64,000 nt of DNA from Billgrantia saliphila (GCF_002930105.1 NZ_PJRN01000007.1:1-64000), one strand, 5' to 3'; positions 1 through 8,794 are shown, counted from the first letter of the stretch. Translations and numbers: made by a program. Notes: a model not told the origin generated them from the letters alone.

Positions 1-128
1 ACGGCGATCTCGCAGAAGGGGTTCATGGCCATCTTGACGTTGGTGAGGTCGACGTCGGAGTGATCCGCCTTGACGCGGATCTTGACGTTGTAGTCGATGA
101 CGCGTTTGACCGCGACGAGGATTTTCAT
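1..128 (-). CDS. etfB: Electron transfer flavoprotein beta subunit, N-terminal part
   Basis: Only the first 42 codons are inside the window. They begin [20 protein letters not shown] and continue through a [17 protein letters not shown] stretch, which is the characteristic start of proteobacterial EtfB. With EtfA it forms the FAD/AMP-binding heterodimer that takes electrons from acyl-CoA dehydrogenases and passes them to ETF-ubiquinone oxidoreductase. The ATG at 128 has a GGAGAG ribosome site a few bases upstream. The position next to an acyl-CoA dehydrogenase locus makes functional sense, although a 100-bp gap and the next gene's stop separate them. Identity is strong; the rest of the gene is not visible. 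Confidence 0.93.
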   Translation of the reverse strand, partial: MKILVAVKRVIDYNVKIRVKADHSDVDLTNVKMAMNPFCEIA

Positions 129-230
129 GGGCTCTCTCCCGGTTCTTCCGAACGGCCTGACAAACAGGCCGAGCTGCTTGGTTAGTGAATCGAACTATTT
201 CGTATAGCGAGGTCAAGCCTCGGCATGGCC

Positions 231-1619
231 TTACCACGGTGCAATCAGGAACCAGGCTGCCAACAGCGGGATACAGGCCAGCAGGAAATGCGCATTCCAA
301 CGATAGCCGATGCGGGTCGAAGCCACGCCGGTGAAGCGTGACAGGATCAACATCGAAGCCGTCATCGGCGATGACATCAAGGCCAGCGCCCACCCCACCA
401 TCAAGGAGGCTCCCGTGATGGCGGGTGACAAGCCGTCGATGGGCAGCGTGGGAAGCAGCCCGACCAGCAGGGTGACGGTAACGATCGGATTGATCCCCAC
501 CTGGGCGAGCACGACCACCATCAGCATGGCCAGCACGGCGTTCGCCGCGCCCAAGGGACCCAACAACGCCATCAGTGGCCCCAGGCTCTCCACATCGACC
601 AAGGTGACGCACAGATGGCCCAGGTACCCCGCCGCGCCCAGCACCACCACTTCGTTGGCGCTGGGCGCCAGCAGCCAGGGCAGTTGGCGCTGCAGGCTGG
701 CAAGTGCCGCGGGAATCCCCAGCGCGCCCAGGCGACGGCGCTGCCAGGCCAACCAGGCTAGTGCACCAAGCGGCGCCCCGAGCAAGGCAGCAATGGGCAG
801 ACGGACATCGAGCGCCCATGCCAGTAGAAACACCAGTGAAACGATCCCCACCAGCAGCAGGCAGAACCGACCGAGCGGTGCCAAGGACGGTGCGGGCAAT
901 GCCGCCTTGTGGGCGACGGGATGCGGACCGGTGAAAAGGTCGACACCCCACCCTACCAGAAAGATGACCAGGGCGGCCCCGATCACGTAGGGAGCCAGGT
1001 CGAGCCAGCGCAGCTCAGGCAAGTTGGAGAGCACCACCGCCACGCCGATGCCCATCGGCGAGATCAAAGGTGCCAGGGCGAAACCGCGCAGCAGGGCCAG
1101 CATCATCCGCCGCTGTCGCGCCTGCTGGACCCAGGCACGGCCTTGGGCCGCCGCCAGGGTGTTGCTCTTCTCAATCATAGCGGCGAACAGATTGAGCACA
1201 CCGATGTTGAGAATGACGCCGAACAGGGCAGAGCCGATGGAGAGGATCGGATAGCGGCGCCCCGGGGGCTGCAGCAGCATGGCCTGGCCGCAGCGACGCA
1301 CTAGCCGAGAACGGTAGGCCGGTAGGCGCAGCAGGCTCAGCGCCACCACGAAGGTGGCGAAGAAAGCGAAGCGGCCGGCGGCCTCGAATAGCAACTGGCC
1401 GGGGGCATCGACGCGCCATAGCGCGACCAGCGTCATCACCGCGGCCGCGACAAGCAGACCGCGGGCCATGACCGCCAACCTGCCCCGCAGGGAGATCAGG
1501 TAGGCCAACAGCGCAAACACGCCAATGGCCTGCGGGACGATACTGCCTGTGACGAGGTGGGCCAGAGTGGCCAACGTGACCAACGCCAGCAGGCCGGTGC
1601 GCTGACGCGCCGCTGTCAC
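231..1619 (-). CDS. Polytopic inner-membrane protein, possible transporter, function unknown
   Basis: A 462-residue, very hydrophobic protein with about 11-12 predicted membrane segments and few charged loops. Short glycine/proline-rich segments between helices (around PLISPMGIGVAV and VGINPIVTVTLL) recall ion-transporter superfamily permeases, but I cannot assign a family. It is the last of four overlapping genes: its GTG start overlaps the thioesterase stop as GTGA, so it is probably translationally coupled to the acyl-CoA catabolic genes. By context it could carry the organic acid that the CoA ligase activates; that is inference. Start chosen from the overlap. Confidence 0.8.
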   Translation of the reverse strand: MTAARQRTGLLALVTLATLAHLVTGSIVPQAIGVFALLAYLISLRGRLAVMARGLLVAAAVMTLVALWRVDAPGQLLFEAAGRFAFFATFVVALSLLRLPAYRSRLVRRCGQAMLLQPPGRRYPILSIGSALFGVILNIGVLNLFAAMIEKSNTLAAAQGRAWVQQARQRRMMLALLRGFALAPLISPMGIGVAVVLSNLPELRWLDLAPYVIGAALVIFLVGWGVDLFTGPHPVAHKAALPAPSLAPLGRFCLLLVGIVSLVFLLAWALDVRLPIAALLGAPLGALAWLAWQRRRLGALGIPAALASLQRQLPWLLAPSANEVVVLGAAGYLGHLCVTLVDVESLGPLMALLGPLGAANAVLAMLMVVVLAQVGINPIVTVTLLVGLLPTLPIDGLSPAITGASLMVGWALALMSSPMTASMLILSRFTGVASTRIGYRWNAHFLLACIPLLAAWFLIAPW

Positions 1620-2041
1620 TCGGGAATGCCCTCGGACGATTCGCTGCCGCTGCGACGCCGAAACGAACCTTCGGCCATGGCCAGCAGGTCGCCCTGGGCA
1701 TCGACGACCTCACCGCTGGCCATGTAGACCTTGCGTCCGCCGCCGCGCACCCGGCCGGTGGCATACAGCACACCGGGACCGGCGGGTCCAACGAAAGTGG
1801 TCGCAAGCGAAAGCGTCATGCCGCGACGCACTCGCCCAGGTATCTCGCAATGAAGCCCGGCCAGGCTGAGTGCGCTGTCGAGCATGGAGCCGAGCACGCC
1901 GCCATGCACGATACCGCTGCGATTGAGATGGCGCTCGTCAGCCACCAGCTCGACCACTGCGAAGCCTTCCGACCACTCCACCACGCGCATGCCGAGCAGT
2001 TCGAAATAGCCCATCGTGGGCGGGTGCGAAAGCTCGCTCAT
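1616..2041 (-). CDS. PaaI-type hotdog-fold acyl-CoA thioesterase
   Basis: A 141-residue protein, the usual size of single-domain hotdog thioesterases. The segment NRSGIVHGGVLGSMLDSA (about residues 40-57) is the hallmark helix region of the PaaI/YdiI group, with the HGG motif and the downstream acidic residue. Such enzymes hydrolyse aryl- or acyl-CoA in the cytoplasm and often rescue CoA from dead-end intermediates. The ATG overlaps the stop of the upstream CoA ligase (ATGA), and its own stop overlaps the following membrane-protein gene, so all three look translationally coupled. Substrate cannot be told from sequence. Confidence 0.88.
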   Translation of the reverse strand: MSELSHPPTMGYFELLGMRVVEWSEGFAVVELVADERHLNRSGIVHGGVLGSMLDSALSLAGLHCEIPGRVRRGMTLSLATTFVGPAGPGVLYATGRVRGGGRKVYMASGEVVDAQGDLLAMAEGSFRRRSGSESSEGIPE

Positions 2042-3639
2042 GCCGCGCCCTCCCGGCTGGCCAGCTCGCGCAGGCGACCCTTGAGGATCTTGCCACTGGC
2101 GGTGGCCGGCAGCGCATCCATCAGCACCAGTTGCGTGGGTCGCTTGTACGGGGCCAGGCGCTCGGCAATAAAAGCCTTGAGCTCACTCGCTTCGACGTGG
2201 GCGCCGGGCTCGCACTGGACGAAGGCGACCACCTCCTCGTTGCCGTCCACCTGGCGCCCCACCACCGCCGACAGGGTGACGTCGGGGTGTTCGTTGATTA
2301 CCGCCTCCACGTCGGGCGGATAGATATTGAAACCGGAGCGGATGATCAGCTCCTTGCTGCGACCCACGATATAGAGCTGGTCGCCCTCGTCGAAGCGGGC
2401 GATGTCACCGGTGTTCAGCCACCCCTCTTCGGTGAGGCAGGCGCGCGTCGCCGCTGGCTGGCGAAAATACCCTTTCATCACGTTGGGGCCCCGCACCCAG
2501 AGCTCCCCCGCACTGGCATGGTCCGGTTCGTCCTCGCCGGCTTCGCCCAACGGTTCGAGGCGATATTCCAGCAGCGGCAACACGCGCCCCACGGTATTGC
2601 TGTCGAAGCGATCGTCGATGCGAGTCTGGCTAATGGTCGGGCTCGCCTCGGTGAGGCCGTAGCCGTTGTGCAGGGTGAGGCCGAACAACGCCTCGACTCG
2701 GCGCTTGAGATCACCGTCGAGCGGCGAGCCGCCGGCCGAGATGTAGCGCAGCGAGGGAGCGACGAGTAATCGCTCCTCGCGACGCAGGAACTCCAGCGTG
2801 CGCGCGAACATTGCCGGCACGCCCTGCAGTACGGTGATTCGCTCCCGTTCCAGCGTCTCGAGCATGGCGGCGGCGTCGAAGCGCGGCACGGTGTAGAGGC
2901 AGGCACCGTTGTAGAGCGAGCCCAGGCACACCGACGACAGGCCGAAAACGTGCGACATCGGCAATACGCCGTAGACCCGCTCGCCCTCGCCAAGATGCCG
3001 CATGCCGCCCGAGAGCGAGGCGATATACAGGATGCCCCGATGGGTCAGCATGACCCCTTTGGGGGCCCCGGTAGTCCCGGAGGTATAAATCATCGCCGCG
3101 ACCTGGTCGGCACCGTTGGCCTCGACCGGTTCGGGTTCCACTTCGGCCAGTGGTGAAAGTCGCAGCCGACCAAGCATGGAGTGCTCGAGCGCCTCGGCGC
3201 CATGACGTTCGCCGTGGGCCTCGGCGTCAGGCGACGCCTCGCTGGTGTAGAACACCCGGCGCGGCCGGCAATTGTCGCGGATGGCGTCGATCTCCTGGGC
3301 CGAGAGCCGTGAATTGACGATCGCTACCCAGACATCGCGCTCGCTGGCCGCCAGCAGCAGCACGACCTGTGCCCGGCCATTTTCGCTCACCGTCATGATG
3401 CGATCGCCGGGACGGATGCCCAGCGTGTCGAGCCACTCGGCGGCGGCACGGATCTCGCGTCCCAGTTCGGCATAGGTCCAGCGCACCTCGCCGTCGACCA
3501 GCGCCGGCTGGCCGGCCAGGCGCTCGGCGTTCTCCAGCACTCGGGTGCTGAGGCGCTCGGGCAGCTCGGCCACCAGGTCGCTCGCCAGGCGACCGAAGAT
3601 CTCCTCGTCCGGCGCCCGGCGTGTCGCCGAGAGAGCCAT
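2038..3639 (-). CDS. AMP-forming acyl/aryl-CoA synthetase (ANL superfamily)
   Basis: A 533-residue adenylate-forming ligase that activates a carboxylic acid to its CoA thioester through an acyl-AMP. Visible motifs: the phosphate loop YTSGTTGAPKG at about 185-195, the YGLTEASP motif, the NTGDIARFDEGDQLYIVGR hinge region and a C-terminal PATASGKILK segment carrying the catalytic lysine. Start taken at 3639, where the ATG overlaps the TGA of the acyl-CoA dehydrogenase by one base (TGATG). The frame stays open further upstream but only inside the dehydrogenase gene. In this operon it most likely supplies the CoA substrate for the dehydrogenase; chain length or aromatic preference is not evident. 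Confidence 0.92.
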   Translation of the reverse strand: MALSATRRAPDEEIFGRLASDLVAELPERLSTRVLENAERLAGQPALVDGEVRWTYAELGREIRAAAEWLDTLGIRPGDRIMTVSENGRAQVVLLLAASERDVWVAIVNSRLSAQEIDAIRDNCRPRRVFYTSEASPDAEAHGERHGAEALEHSMLGRLRLSPLAEVEPEPVEANGADQVAAMIYTSGTTGAPKGVMLTHRGILYIASLSGGMRHLGEGERVYGVLPMSHVFGLSSVCLGSLYNGACLYTVPRFDAAAMLETLERERITVLQGVPAMFARTLEFLRREERLLVAPSLRYISAGGSPLDGDLKRRVEALFGLTLHNGYGLTEASPTISQTRIDDRFDSNTVGRVLPLLEYRLEPLGEAGEDEPDHASAGELWVRGPNVMKGYFRQPAATRACLTEEGWLNTGDIARFDEGDQLYIVGRSKELIIRSGFNIYPPDVEAVINEHPDVTLSAVVGRQVDGNEEVVAFVQCEPGAHVEASELKAFIAERLAPYKRPTQLVLMDALPATASGKILKGRLRELASREGAA

Positions 3640-4790
3640 CAGGTCACCTCCCGCACCATGTTGCGGGCGATCACCAGCTGCTGGATCTGAGTGGTGCCCT
3701 CGTAGATGCGGAACAGACGCACGTCGCGGTAGAAACGCTCCACTGCATACTCGGCCATGTAGCCGGCACCGCCGTGGACCTGCACCGCGCGGTCGGCCAC
3801 ACGCCCCACCATCTCGGCACAGAACAGCTTGCAGCAGGAAGCCAGCGTCGACACGTTCTCTGCGGCGTCCTTGCGCCGCGCGGCGTCGAGCACCATGGTG
3901 CGGCCGGCGTAGGCCTCGGTCTTGCTGTCGGCGAGCATCGCCTGAACCAGCTGGTGCTCGGCTAGCGGCACCCCAAACTGCTTGCGCTCGATGGCATAGT
4001 GCAGCGACTCCTCGACCAGCCGCTCGGCCACGCCCACGCAAACCGCCGAGATGTGCAGGCGGCCACGGTCAAGCACCTTCATCGCGGTCTTGAAGCCCTG
4101 CCCCTCCTGGCCGCCGATGATGTTCTCGGCCGGCACCCGGCAATCTTCGAAGATGATGTCGCAGGTGTGCGCGCCTTTCTGCCCCATCTTGTTATCCGAC
4201 GGACCGCGTTTGAGCCCCGGAGTATCGCCCTCGACGATGAAGGCGGTGATGCCGCCTGCGCCCTTGTGGCTCGGATCGGTGCGCGCCATCACGGTGAATA
4301 CGTCGGCCTCGGGGCCGTTGGTAATGAAACGCTTGGTGCCGTTGAGCACGTAATAGTCGCCGTCGCGCACCGCGGTGGTTCTCAGGCTGGCGGCGTCGGA
4401 ACCCGAGTCCGGCTCGGTCAGGCAGAAGGAGCTCAACAGCTCACCGGTGGCCAGGCGCGGCACGTACTTGGCCTTCTGCTCAGGTGTACCGTCGATCAGG
4501 ATGCCCTGGGCGCCAATGCCGTTGTTGGTGCCGAAGACCGAGCGAAAGGCCGGCGAGGTCTTGCCGATCTCCATCGCCACCAGCGCCTCCTCCTCCATGG
4601 TCAATCCCAGGCCGCCGTACTCCTCCGGGATCGACAGGCCGAACAGCCCCATCTCCTTCATCTCCTGCAGCAACTCGGCCGGTACGGCATCTTCTGCCGC
4701 CAGTCGCGCTTCATTGGGGATCAGGCGCTCGCGCACGAAGCGGGAAATGGTATCGATGAGCTGATCGAGCAATTCGGGATCGCGAATCAT
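3639..4790 (-). CDS. Acyl-CoA dehydrogenase, FAD-dependent
   Basis: A 383-residue acyl-CoA dehydrogenase of normal length that introduces a trans-2,3 double bond into an acyl-CoA and passes electrons to ETF. The N-terminal helical domain is followed by the FAD-binding beta domain (SFCLTEPDSGSD, RFITNGPEAD) and a C-terminal helical domain with VQVHGGAGYM. The catalytic base is the Glu in IYEGTTQIQ near the end. First gene of the four-gene minus-strand operon, with a GAGGAA ribosome site before ATG 4790. It diverges from the hydroxyacyl-CoA dehydrogenase gene across a 216-bp control region with two operator-like palindromes. An adipate/dicarboxylate-type (Dca-like) role is possible given its neighbours, but no enoyl-CoA hydratase is present here. 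Confidence 0.95.
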   Translation of the reverse strand: MIRDPELLDQLIDTISRFVRERLIPNEARLAAEDAVPAELLQEMKEMGLFGLSIPEEYGGLGLTMEEEALVAMEIGKTSPAFRSVFGTNNGIGAQGILIDGTPEQKAKYVPRLATGELLSSFCLTEPDSGSDAASLRTTAVRDGDYYVLNGTKRFITNGPEADVFTVMARTDPSHKGAGGITAFIVEGDTPGLKRGPSDNKMGQKGAHTCDIIFEDCRVPAENIIGGQEGQGFKTAMKVLDRGRLHISAVCVGVAERLVEESLHYAIERKQFGVPLAEHQLVQAMLADSKTEAYAGRTMVLDAARRKDAAENVSTLASCCKLFCAEMVGRVADRAVQVHGGAGYMAEYAVERFYRDVRLFRIYEGTTQIQQLVIARNMVREVT

Positions 4791-4872
4791 GGCGGTTCCT
4801 CATAGGTGATGGCGGCTGCCCCGAAGCGTGCTGGGCCTTGAGGCCTTGAAATGACGGGCGTCATCTGCCCTT

Positions 4873-4889
4873 ATTTCGCTTAGCAGAAT
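4873..4889. promoter_or_regulatory. Operator-like palindrome, copy 1 (acyl-CoA locus)
   Basis: ATTTCGCTTAGCAGAAT, an imperfect 7-3-7 palindrome. It matches the perfect palindrome at 4957-4973 at 14 of 17 positions and is centred 84 bp from it, about eight helical turns. It lies on the acyl-CoA dehydrogenase side of the divergent promoter region. A plausible binding site for the IclR-type regulator encoded at 7875-8687; the pairing is inferred. Confidence 0.6.
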
Positions 4890-4905
4890 GAAGGCCCGCA
4901 TTTGG

Positions 4906-4934
4906 TTGTCAGGCACTGTTACATAGCCTAGGAT
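4906..4934 (+). promoter_or_regulatory. Candidate sigma-70 promoter for the hydroxyacyl-CoA dehydrogenase/thiolase genes
   Basis: TTGTCA (4906-4911) and TAGGAT (4929-4934) with a 17-bp spacer, 73 bp before the ATG at 5007. It lies between the two palindromes, so a regulator bound at both could flank or loop across it. On the opposite strand a TTGACT at 4938-4943 could serve the acyl-CoA dehydrogenase operon, with a poor -10. Confidence 0.55.
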
Positions 4935-4956
4935 GGCAGTCAATAAACGAAACTGA

Positions 4957-4973
4957 ATTCCGCTTTGCGGAAT
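4957..4973. promoter_or_regulatory. Operator-like palindrome, copy 2 (acyl-CoA locus)
   Basis: ATTCCGCTTTGCGGAAT, a perfect 7-bp inverted repeat around a TTT centre. It starts about 20 bp downstream of the predicted -10 at 4929-4934 and lies 33 bp before the start codon at 5007, a position suited to repression. IclR-family operators are commonly short palindromes of this size. Confidence 0.65.
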
Positions 4974-5006
4974 AAAGCCATAATAACGTCATCAGGAGGA
5001 CCACCC

Positions 5007-6542
5007 ATGTCGACCGCCCCCGCTTCTTCCCACGCCCCGCCCCCCTTTCGAAAGCTGGGCATCGTCGGCACCGGCGCCATGGGGCGCGGCATTGCCCAGA
5101 TCGCCGCCCAGGCCGGCTTGACCGTCTATCTTCACGACCTGCGCGAAGGCGCCGTCGGCGAGGCGCGTGACTTCATCGGTGGCATGTGGTCGCGCGGCGT
5201 ACAGAAGCAGCGCTTGAACGAAGCCGATGCCGAGCGCTACCGCGCCGCTCTGAAGGAGGCCGCAACACTCGCCGACCTCGCCGAGTGTGACATCGTCGTC
5301 GAGGCAATCGTCGAAAAGCTCGAAGCCAAGCAAGAACTCTTCACCGAACTCGAGGCGATCATCGACGACCGCGCGGTACTGGCCACCAACACCTCGTCGC
5401 TCTCGGTTACCGCCATAGCGTCGGCCTGTCGCCGTCCCGAACGCGTCATCGGCTTTCATTTCTTCAACCCCGTGCCGCTGATGAAAATCGCCGAAGTGAT
5501 TCCCGGGCTGCGTACCGATGACGACACCGCCGAGCGGGTCGAGGCGCTGGGTCGGTCGATGGGCCACTTCACCGCCCGCGCCACCGACACCCCGGGCTTT
5601 CTGGTCAACCACGCCGGCCGCGCCTTCGGCACCGAGGCACTGCGCATTCTCGGCGAGAGCGTCACCGACCACGTCACAGTGGATCGCATCCTGGTCGAGC
5701 AGGGCGGCTTTCGCATGGGGCCGTTCGCCCTGCTCGACCTCACCGGGCTAGACGTTTCCCATGCAGTGATGGAGTCGATTTACCACCAGTACTACGAGGA
5801 GCCGCGCTTTCGCCCCTCGCCGTTGACCCGCCAGCGGGTGACGGCCGGCCTGCTCGGACGCAAGACTGGCGAAGGCTTCTACCGCTATGTCGACGGCAAG
5901 CCGCAGGTGCCCGAGGAGCCGCCACTGCCCGTGGCGAAGCCGCGTCCGGTATGGATCGGCGCCGAGGAGACGAACGACCGGCAGCCGCTCGCCGAACTGG
6001 TACGCGAAGCGTGTTGGCCGCTTGAGGATAGCGATGCGCCCTCCTCTGAAGCGCTATGCCTGCTGACCCCCCTGGGGGAAGACGCCACCGCCTGCGCCCA
6101 GCGCCTAGGCTTGCCGGCCGAGCGCTGCGTGGCCGTGGACATGCTGGCCGGTCTCGACAAGCGTCGTAGCCTGATGACCACCCCGGCGACCCGCGGCGAG
6201 TTTCGCGATGCCGCCATGGCCCTGCTTGGCCACGACGGCACCCCCGTCAGTGCCTTCCATGACAGCCACGGCTTCGTGCTGCAGCGAGTCGTGGCCTGCA
6301 TCGTCAACGTCGGTAGCGAGATCGCCCAGCAGGGCGTGGCCGAGCCGCCAACCATCGACCGTGCCGTGGAGCTGGGACTGGGCTATCCCCATGGACCACT
6401 GGCCATGGGTGACTACTACGGCAGTCGCCGCATCCTCACCGTTCTCGACAACATGCTGGCCGCCACCGGCGACCCGCGCTATCGCGCGAGCCCTTGGCTG
6501 CGTCGTCGCGCCAGCCTCGACCTGCCGTTGACCCGCGCCTGA
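5007..6542 (+). CDS. 3-hydroxyacyl-CoA dehydrogenase, two-domain PaaH/PaaC type
   Basis: A 511-residue NAD-dependent dehydrogenase that oxidises a 3-hydroxyacyl-CoA to the 3-ketoacyl-CoA. The Rossmann dinucleotide motif GTGAMG is at 21-26, and VIGFHFFNPVPLMKIAEVI with the catalytic His follows near residue 150. Two successive C-terminal 3HCDH domains are present, the second ending in a GLGYPHGPLAMGDYYG segment. This duplicated architecture is typical of phenylacetate and adipate pathway enzymes (PaaH/DcaH), unlike the short fatty-acid form. ATG 5007 was chosen because an AGGAGG ribosome site sits at 4994-4999. The thiolase gene follows after 26 bp. Confidence 0.92.
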   Translation: MSTAPASSHAPPPFRKLGIVGTGAMGRGIAQIAAQAGLTVYLHDLREGAVGEARDFIGGMWSRGVQKQRLNEADAERYRAALKEAATLADLAECDIVVEAIVEKLEAKQELFTELEAIIDDRAVLATNTSSLSVTAIASACRRPERVIGFHFFNPVPLMKIAEVIPGLRTDDDTAERVEALGRSMGHFTARATDTPGFLVNHAGRAFGTEALRILGESVTDHVTVDRILVEQGGFRMGPFALLDLTGLDVSHAVMESIYHQYYEEPRFRPSPLTRQRVTAGLLGRKTGEGFYRYVDGKPQVPEEPPLPVAKPRPVWIGAEETNDRQPLAELVREACWPLEDSDAPSSEALCLLTPLGEDATACAQRLGLPAERCVAVDMLAGLDKRRSLMTTPATRGEFRDAAMALLGHDGTPVSAFHDSHGFVLQRVVACIVNVGSEIAQQGVAEPPTIDRAVELGLGYPHGPLAMGDYYGSRRILTVLDNMLAATGDPRYRASPWLRRRASLDLPLTRA

Positions 6543-6568
6543 GCCCTTCGCCCTACAGGAGACACTCC

Positions 6569-7777
6569 ATGCAAGACGTCTATATCTACGATGGGCTGCG
6601 CACACCCTTCGGCCGCCATGGCGGTAGCCTGGCCACGGTACGTCCCGACGACCTGCTGGGGCATGTGCTCAAGGCACTCGTCGAGCGCAACGCCTTCGCG
6701 CCCGAGGCCTACGAGGAAGTACTCGCCGGCTGTACCAACCAGGCCGGCGAAGACTCGCGCAACGTCGCCCGGCATGCCGGCTTGGTAGCCGGCCTGCCGG
6801 TGGAAGTGGCGGCCCAGACCGTCAATCGACTTTGCGGCAGCGGGCTCGCCGCCGTCATCGATGCCGCTCGCGCCACGCGCCTTGGCGAGGGTGAACTGTT
6901 CCTCGCCGGGGGCGTGGAGTCGATGTCACGAGCGCCCTACGTGCTGGGCAAGGCCGAGACGCCCTTCGCCCGCAACCAGCCGATGTACGACACCGTGATC
7001 GGCTCGCGCTTCCCCAACCCCTGGATCGGCCGCGAGTACGGCAGCCACAGCATGCCCGAGACTGCCGACAACGTGGCCCACGATCTCGGCATCGGCCGCG
7101 ACGCCAGCGATGCCTTCGCCGCCCGCTCCCAGGCACGCTACACCGAGGCACTGGCCCGCGGCTTTTACGCCGACGAACTGCTCCCCGTGGCGGTACCTCA
7201 GGGGCGCAAGCAGCCACCACTCAACGTGGATCGCGACGAGCATCCGCGTCCAGGCACCGATATCGACAAGCTGGCGCGGCTCGGCCCGCTGTTCGAGGGC
7301 GGCGTGGTCACCGCGGGTAACGCCTCCGGGCTCAACGACGGCGCCGCCGCGCTGATCGTCGGCAGTCTGGCGGCCGGCGAGCGTGCCGGTATCGCGCCGC
7401 GGGCGCGTATCGTCGCCAGCGCCGTGGCCGGAGTGCCGCCGCGAGTGATGGGCCTGGGCCCGGTCCCGGCCAGCCGCAAGGCGCTTGAACGAAGCGAACT
7501 CTCCCTTGATCGAATGGATGTCATCGAGATCAACGAGGCCTTCGCCGTGCAGGTTCTGGGCTGCGTCGAGCAGCTCGGGCTCGATGCCGCCGACAGCCGG
7601 CTCAACGCCAATGGCGGCGCCATCGCCATCGGCCACCCCCTCGGCGCCTCCGGCGCGCGGTTGGCCTTGACCGCCCTGCGCCAGTTGGAAGCCACCGGAG
7701 GCCGCTACGCCCTCGTGACAATGTGCATCGGTGTCGGCCAGGGGATCGCCTGCATTCTCGAGCGCCTCGACGCCTAG
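6569..7777 (+). CDS. Acetyl-CoA C-acyltransferase, beta-ketoadipyl-CoA thiolase-like
   Basis: A 402-residue thiolase that cleaves a 3-ketoacyl-CoA with CoA, releasing acetyl-CoA. The nucleophile Cys89 is in VNRLCGSG, His356 in GGAIAIGHPLGASG and the second catalytic Cys386 in CIGVGQG. The segment DTVIGSRFPNPWIGREYGSHSMPETADNVA resembles 3-oxoadipyl-CoA thiolases (PcaF/PaaJ), which yield succinyl-CoA plus acetyl-CoA. An ACAGGAGA ribosome site precedes ATG 6569. It follows the hydroxyacyl-CoA dehydrogenase in the same operon, giving the last two steps of a beta-oxidation spiral, possibly for a dicarboxylate. Substrate class is inferred from resemblance only. Confidence 0.92.
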   Translation: MQDVYIYDGLRTPFGRHGGSLATVRPDDLLGHVLKALVERNAFAPEAYEEVLAGCTNQAGEDSRNVARHAGLVAGLPVEVAAQTVNRLCGSGLAAVIDAARATRLGEGELFLAGGVESMSRAPYVLGKAETPFARNQPMYDTVIGSRFPNPWIGREYGSHSMPETADNVAHDLGIGRDASDAFAARSQARYTEALARGFYADELLPVAVPQGRKQPPLNVDRDEHPRPGTDIDKLARLGPLFEGGVVTAGNASGLNDGAAALIVGSLAAGERAGIAPRARIVASAVAGVPPRVMGLGPVPASRKALERSELSLDRMDVIEINEAFAVQVLGCVEQLGLDAADSRLNANGGAIAIGHPLGASGARLALTALRQLEATGGRYALVTMCIGVGQGIACILERLDA

Positions 7778-7874
7778 CACGACATGACGCCGTCGCCCCG
7801 CGCCGCAGGCGGACCCGGCTGGGGCGATATGCGATACTCCCTTCCGCAACGCTCTCGCTACAGGGAATGCATCG

Positions 7875-8687
7875 ATGAACAAGCCCGTTCCTCTGGAAGA
7901 CAACCAGGCACCGCCCACCAAGGATCGCAACTTCGTGACCGCCCTGGCGCGAGGGCTCGAGCTGCTGCGCGCCTTCGGTACCGGCGAGGAGTACCTGGGC
8001 AACGCCGAACTCTCCGGTCGTACCGGAATCCCGCGCCCCACGGTATCGCGGCTGACCTACACGCTGACCCAGCTCGGTTACCTGCGCCACAACTCCCGGC
8101 TCGAGAAATACCGTCTGGGTCCCGGCATCCTGGCATTGGGCTATCGCTTCCTGGCAAGCCAAGGCATCCGCGAGATCGCCCGCCCCTTCATGCAGCAATT
8201 CGCCGAGGCCACGGACTGCAACGTCAGCCTGGGTGCGGCGGACAAGGCGGACATGGTGTACGTCGAAAGTTGTCACGGAAGCGGCCCGCTCATCCTCCGG
8301 CTCGACGTGGGCTCGCGGTTGCCCATGGCGACAACGGCCATCGGTCGCGCCTGGCTCTGTGGACTTGGCGAAGCACGACGAGAGGCTGTGCTGGAAACAT
8401 TGGCGGAGGCGCATGGCGACGAGTGGCCAGCGCTGGAAGCAGGCATACGTCGCAGCCAGGAGGACTACGCGCGCCATGGCTTCTGCCTCTCTGAAGGCGA
8501 CTGGCAATCTCAGATCAGTGCCGTCGCCACGCCGCTGATTCTGGAGGATGGCGCCGAGGTAATGGCAATCAACTGCGGTGGCGCCTCGCATCGTCTCAGC
8601 CACGAGATCCTGATCGAGAACCTGGGGCCGCGACTCAAGGAAGTGGCCAAGCGCATTCTCGGCGAACTGCAGCACGGCGCGCGCTAA
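7875..8687 (+). CDS. IclR-family transcriptional regulator (PcaR/PcaU-like)
   Basis: A 270-residue regulator with an N-terminal winged helix-turn-helix (about residues 18-80, including YLGNAELSGRTGIPRPTVSRLTYTL without its flanks) and a C-terminal IclR effector domain with the usual DKADMVYVES and GSRLPMATTAIGRAW segments. IclR proteins of this branch sense aromatic-pathway or dicarboxylic acids and act as activators or repressors. It lies 97 bp downstream of the thiolase gene. The natural targets are the twin palindromes at 4873 and 4957. Its own upstream region contains a TTCCGC half-site near 7842, too weak to call. Start ATG 7875 follows a CAGGGA site. Confidence 0.9.
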   Translation: MNKPVPLEDNQAPPTKDRNFVTALARGLELLRAFGTGEEYLGNAELSGRTGIPRPTVSRLTYTLTQLGYLRHNSRLEKYRLGPGILALGYRFLASQGIREIARPFMQQFAEATDCNVSLGAADKADMVYVESCHGSGPLILRLDVGSRLPMATTAIGRAWLCGLGEARREAVLETLAEAHGDEWPALEAGIRRSQEDYARHGFCLSEGDWQSQISAVATPLILEDGAEVMAINCGGASHRLSHEILIENLGPRLKEVAKRILGELQHGAR

Positions 8688-8794
8688 GGATATCGGGACA
8701 CGCTTGCACGCCCGCTGTCGTCTCTCGTCAGATGCCGATATAGTGAAGTCCAGAACACTCGATGGACATTTCAGGGAGAGAGGGACGACACGCG

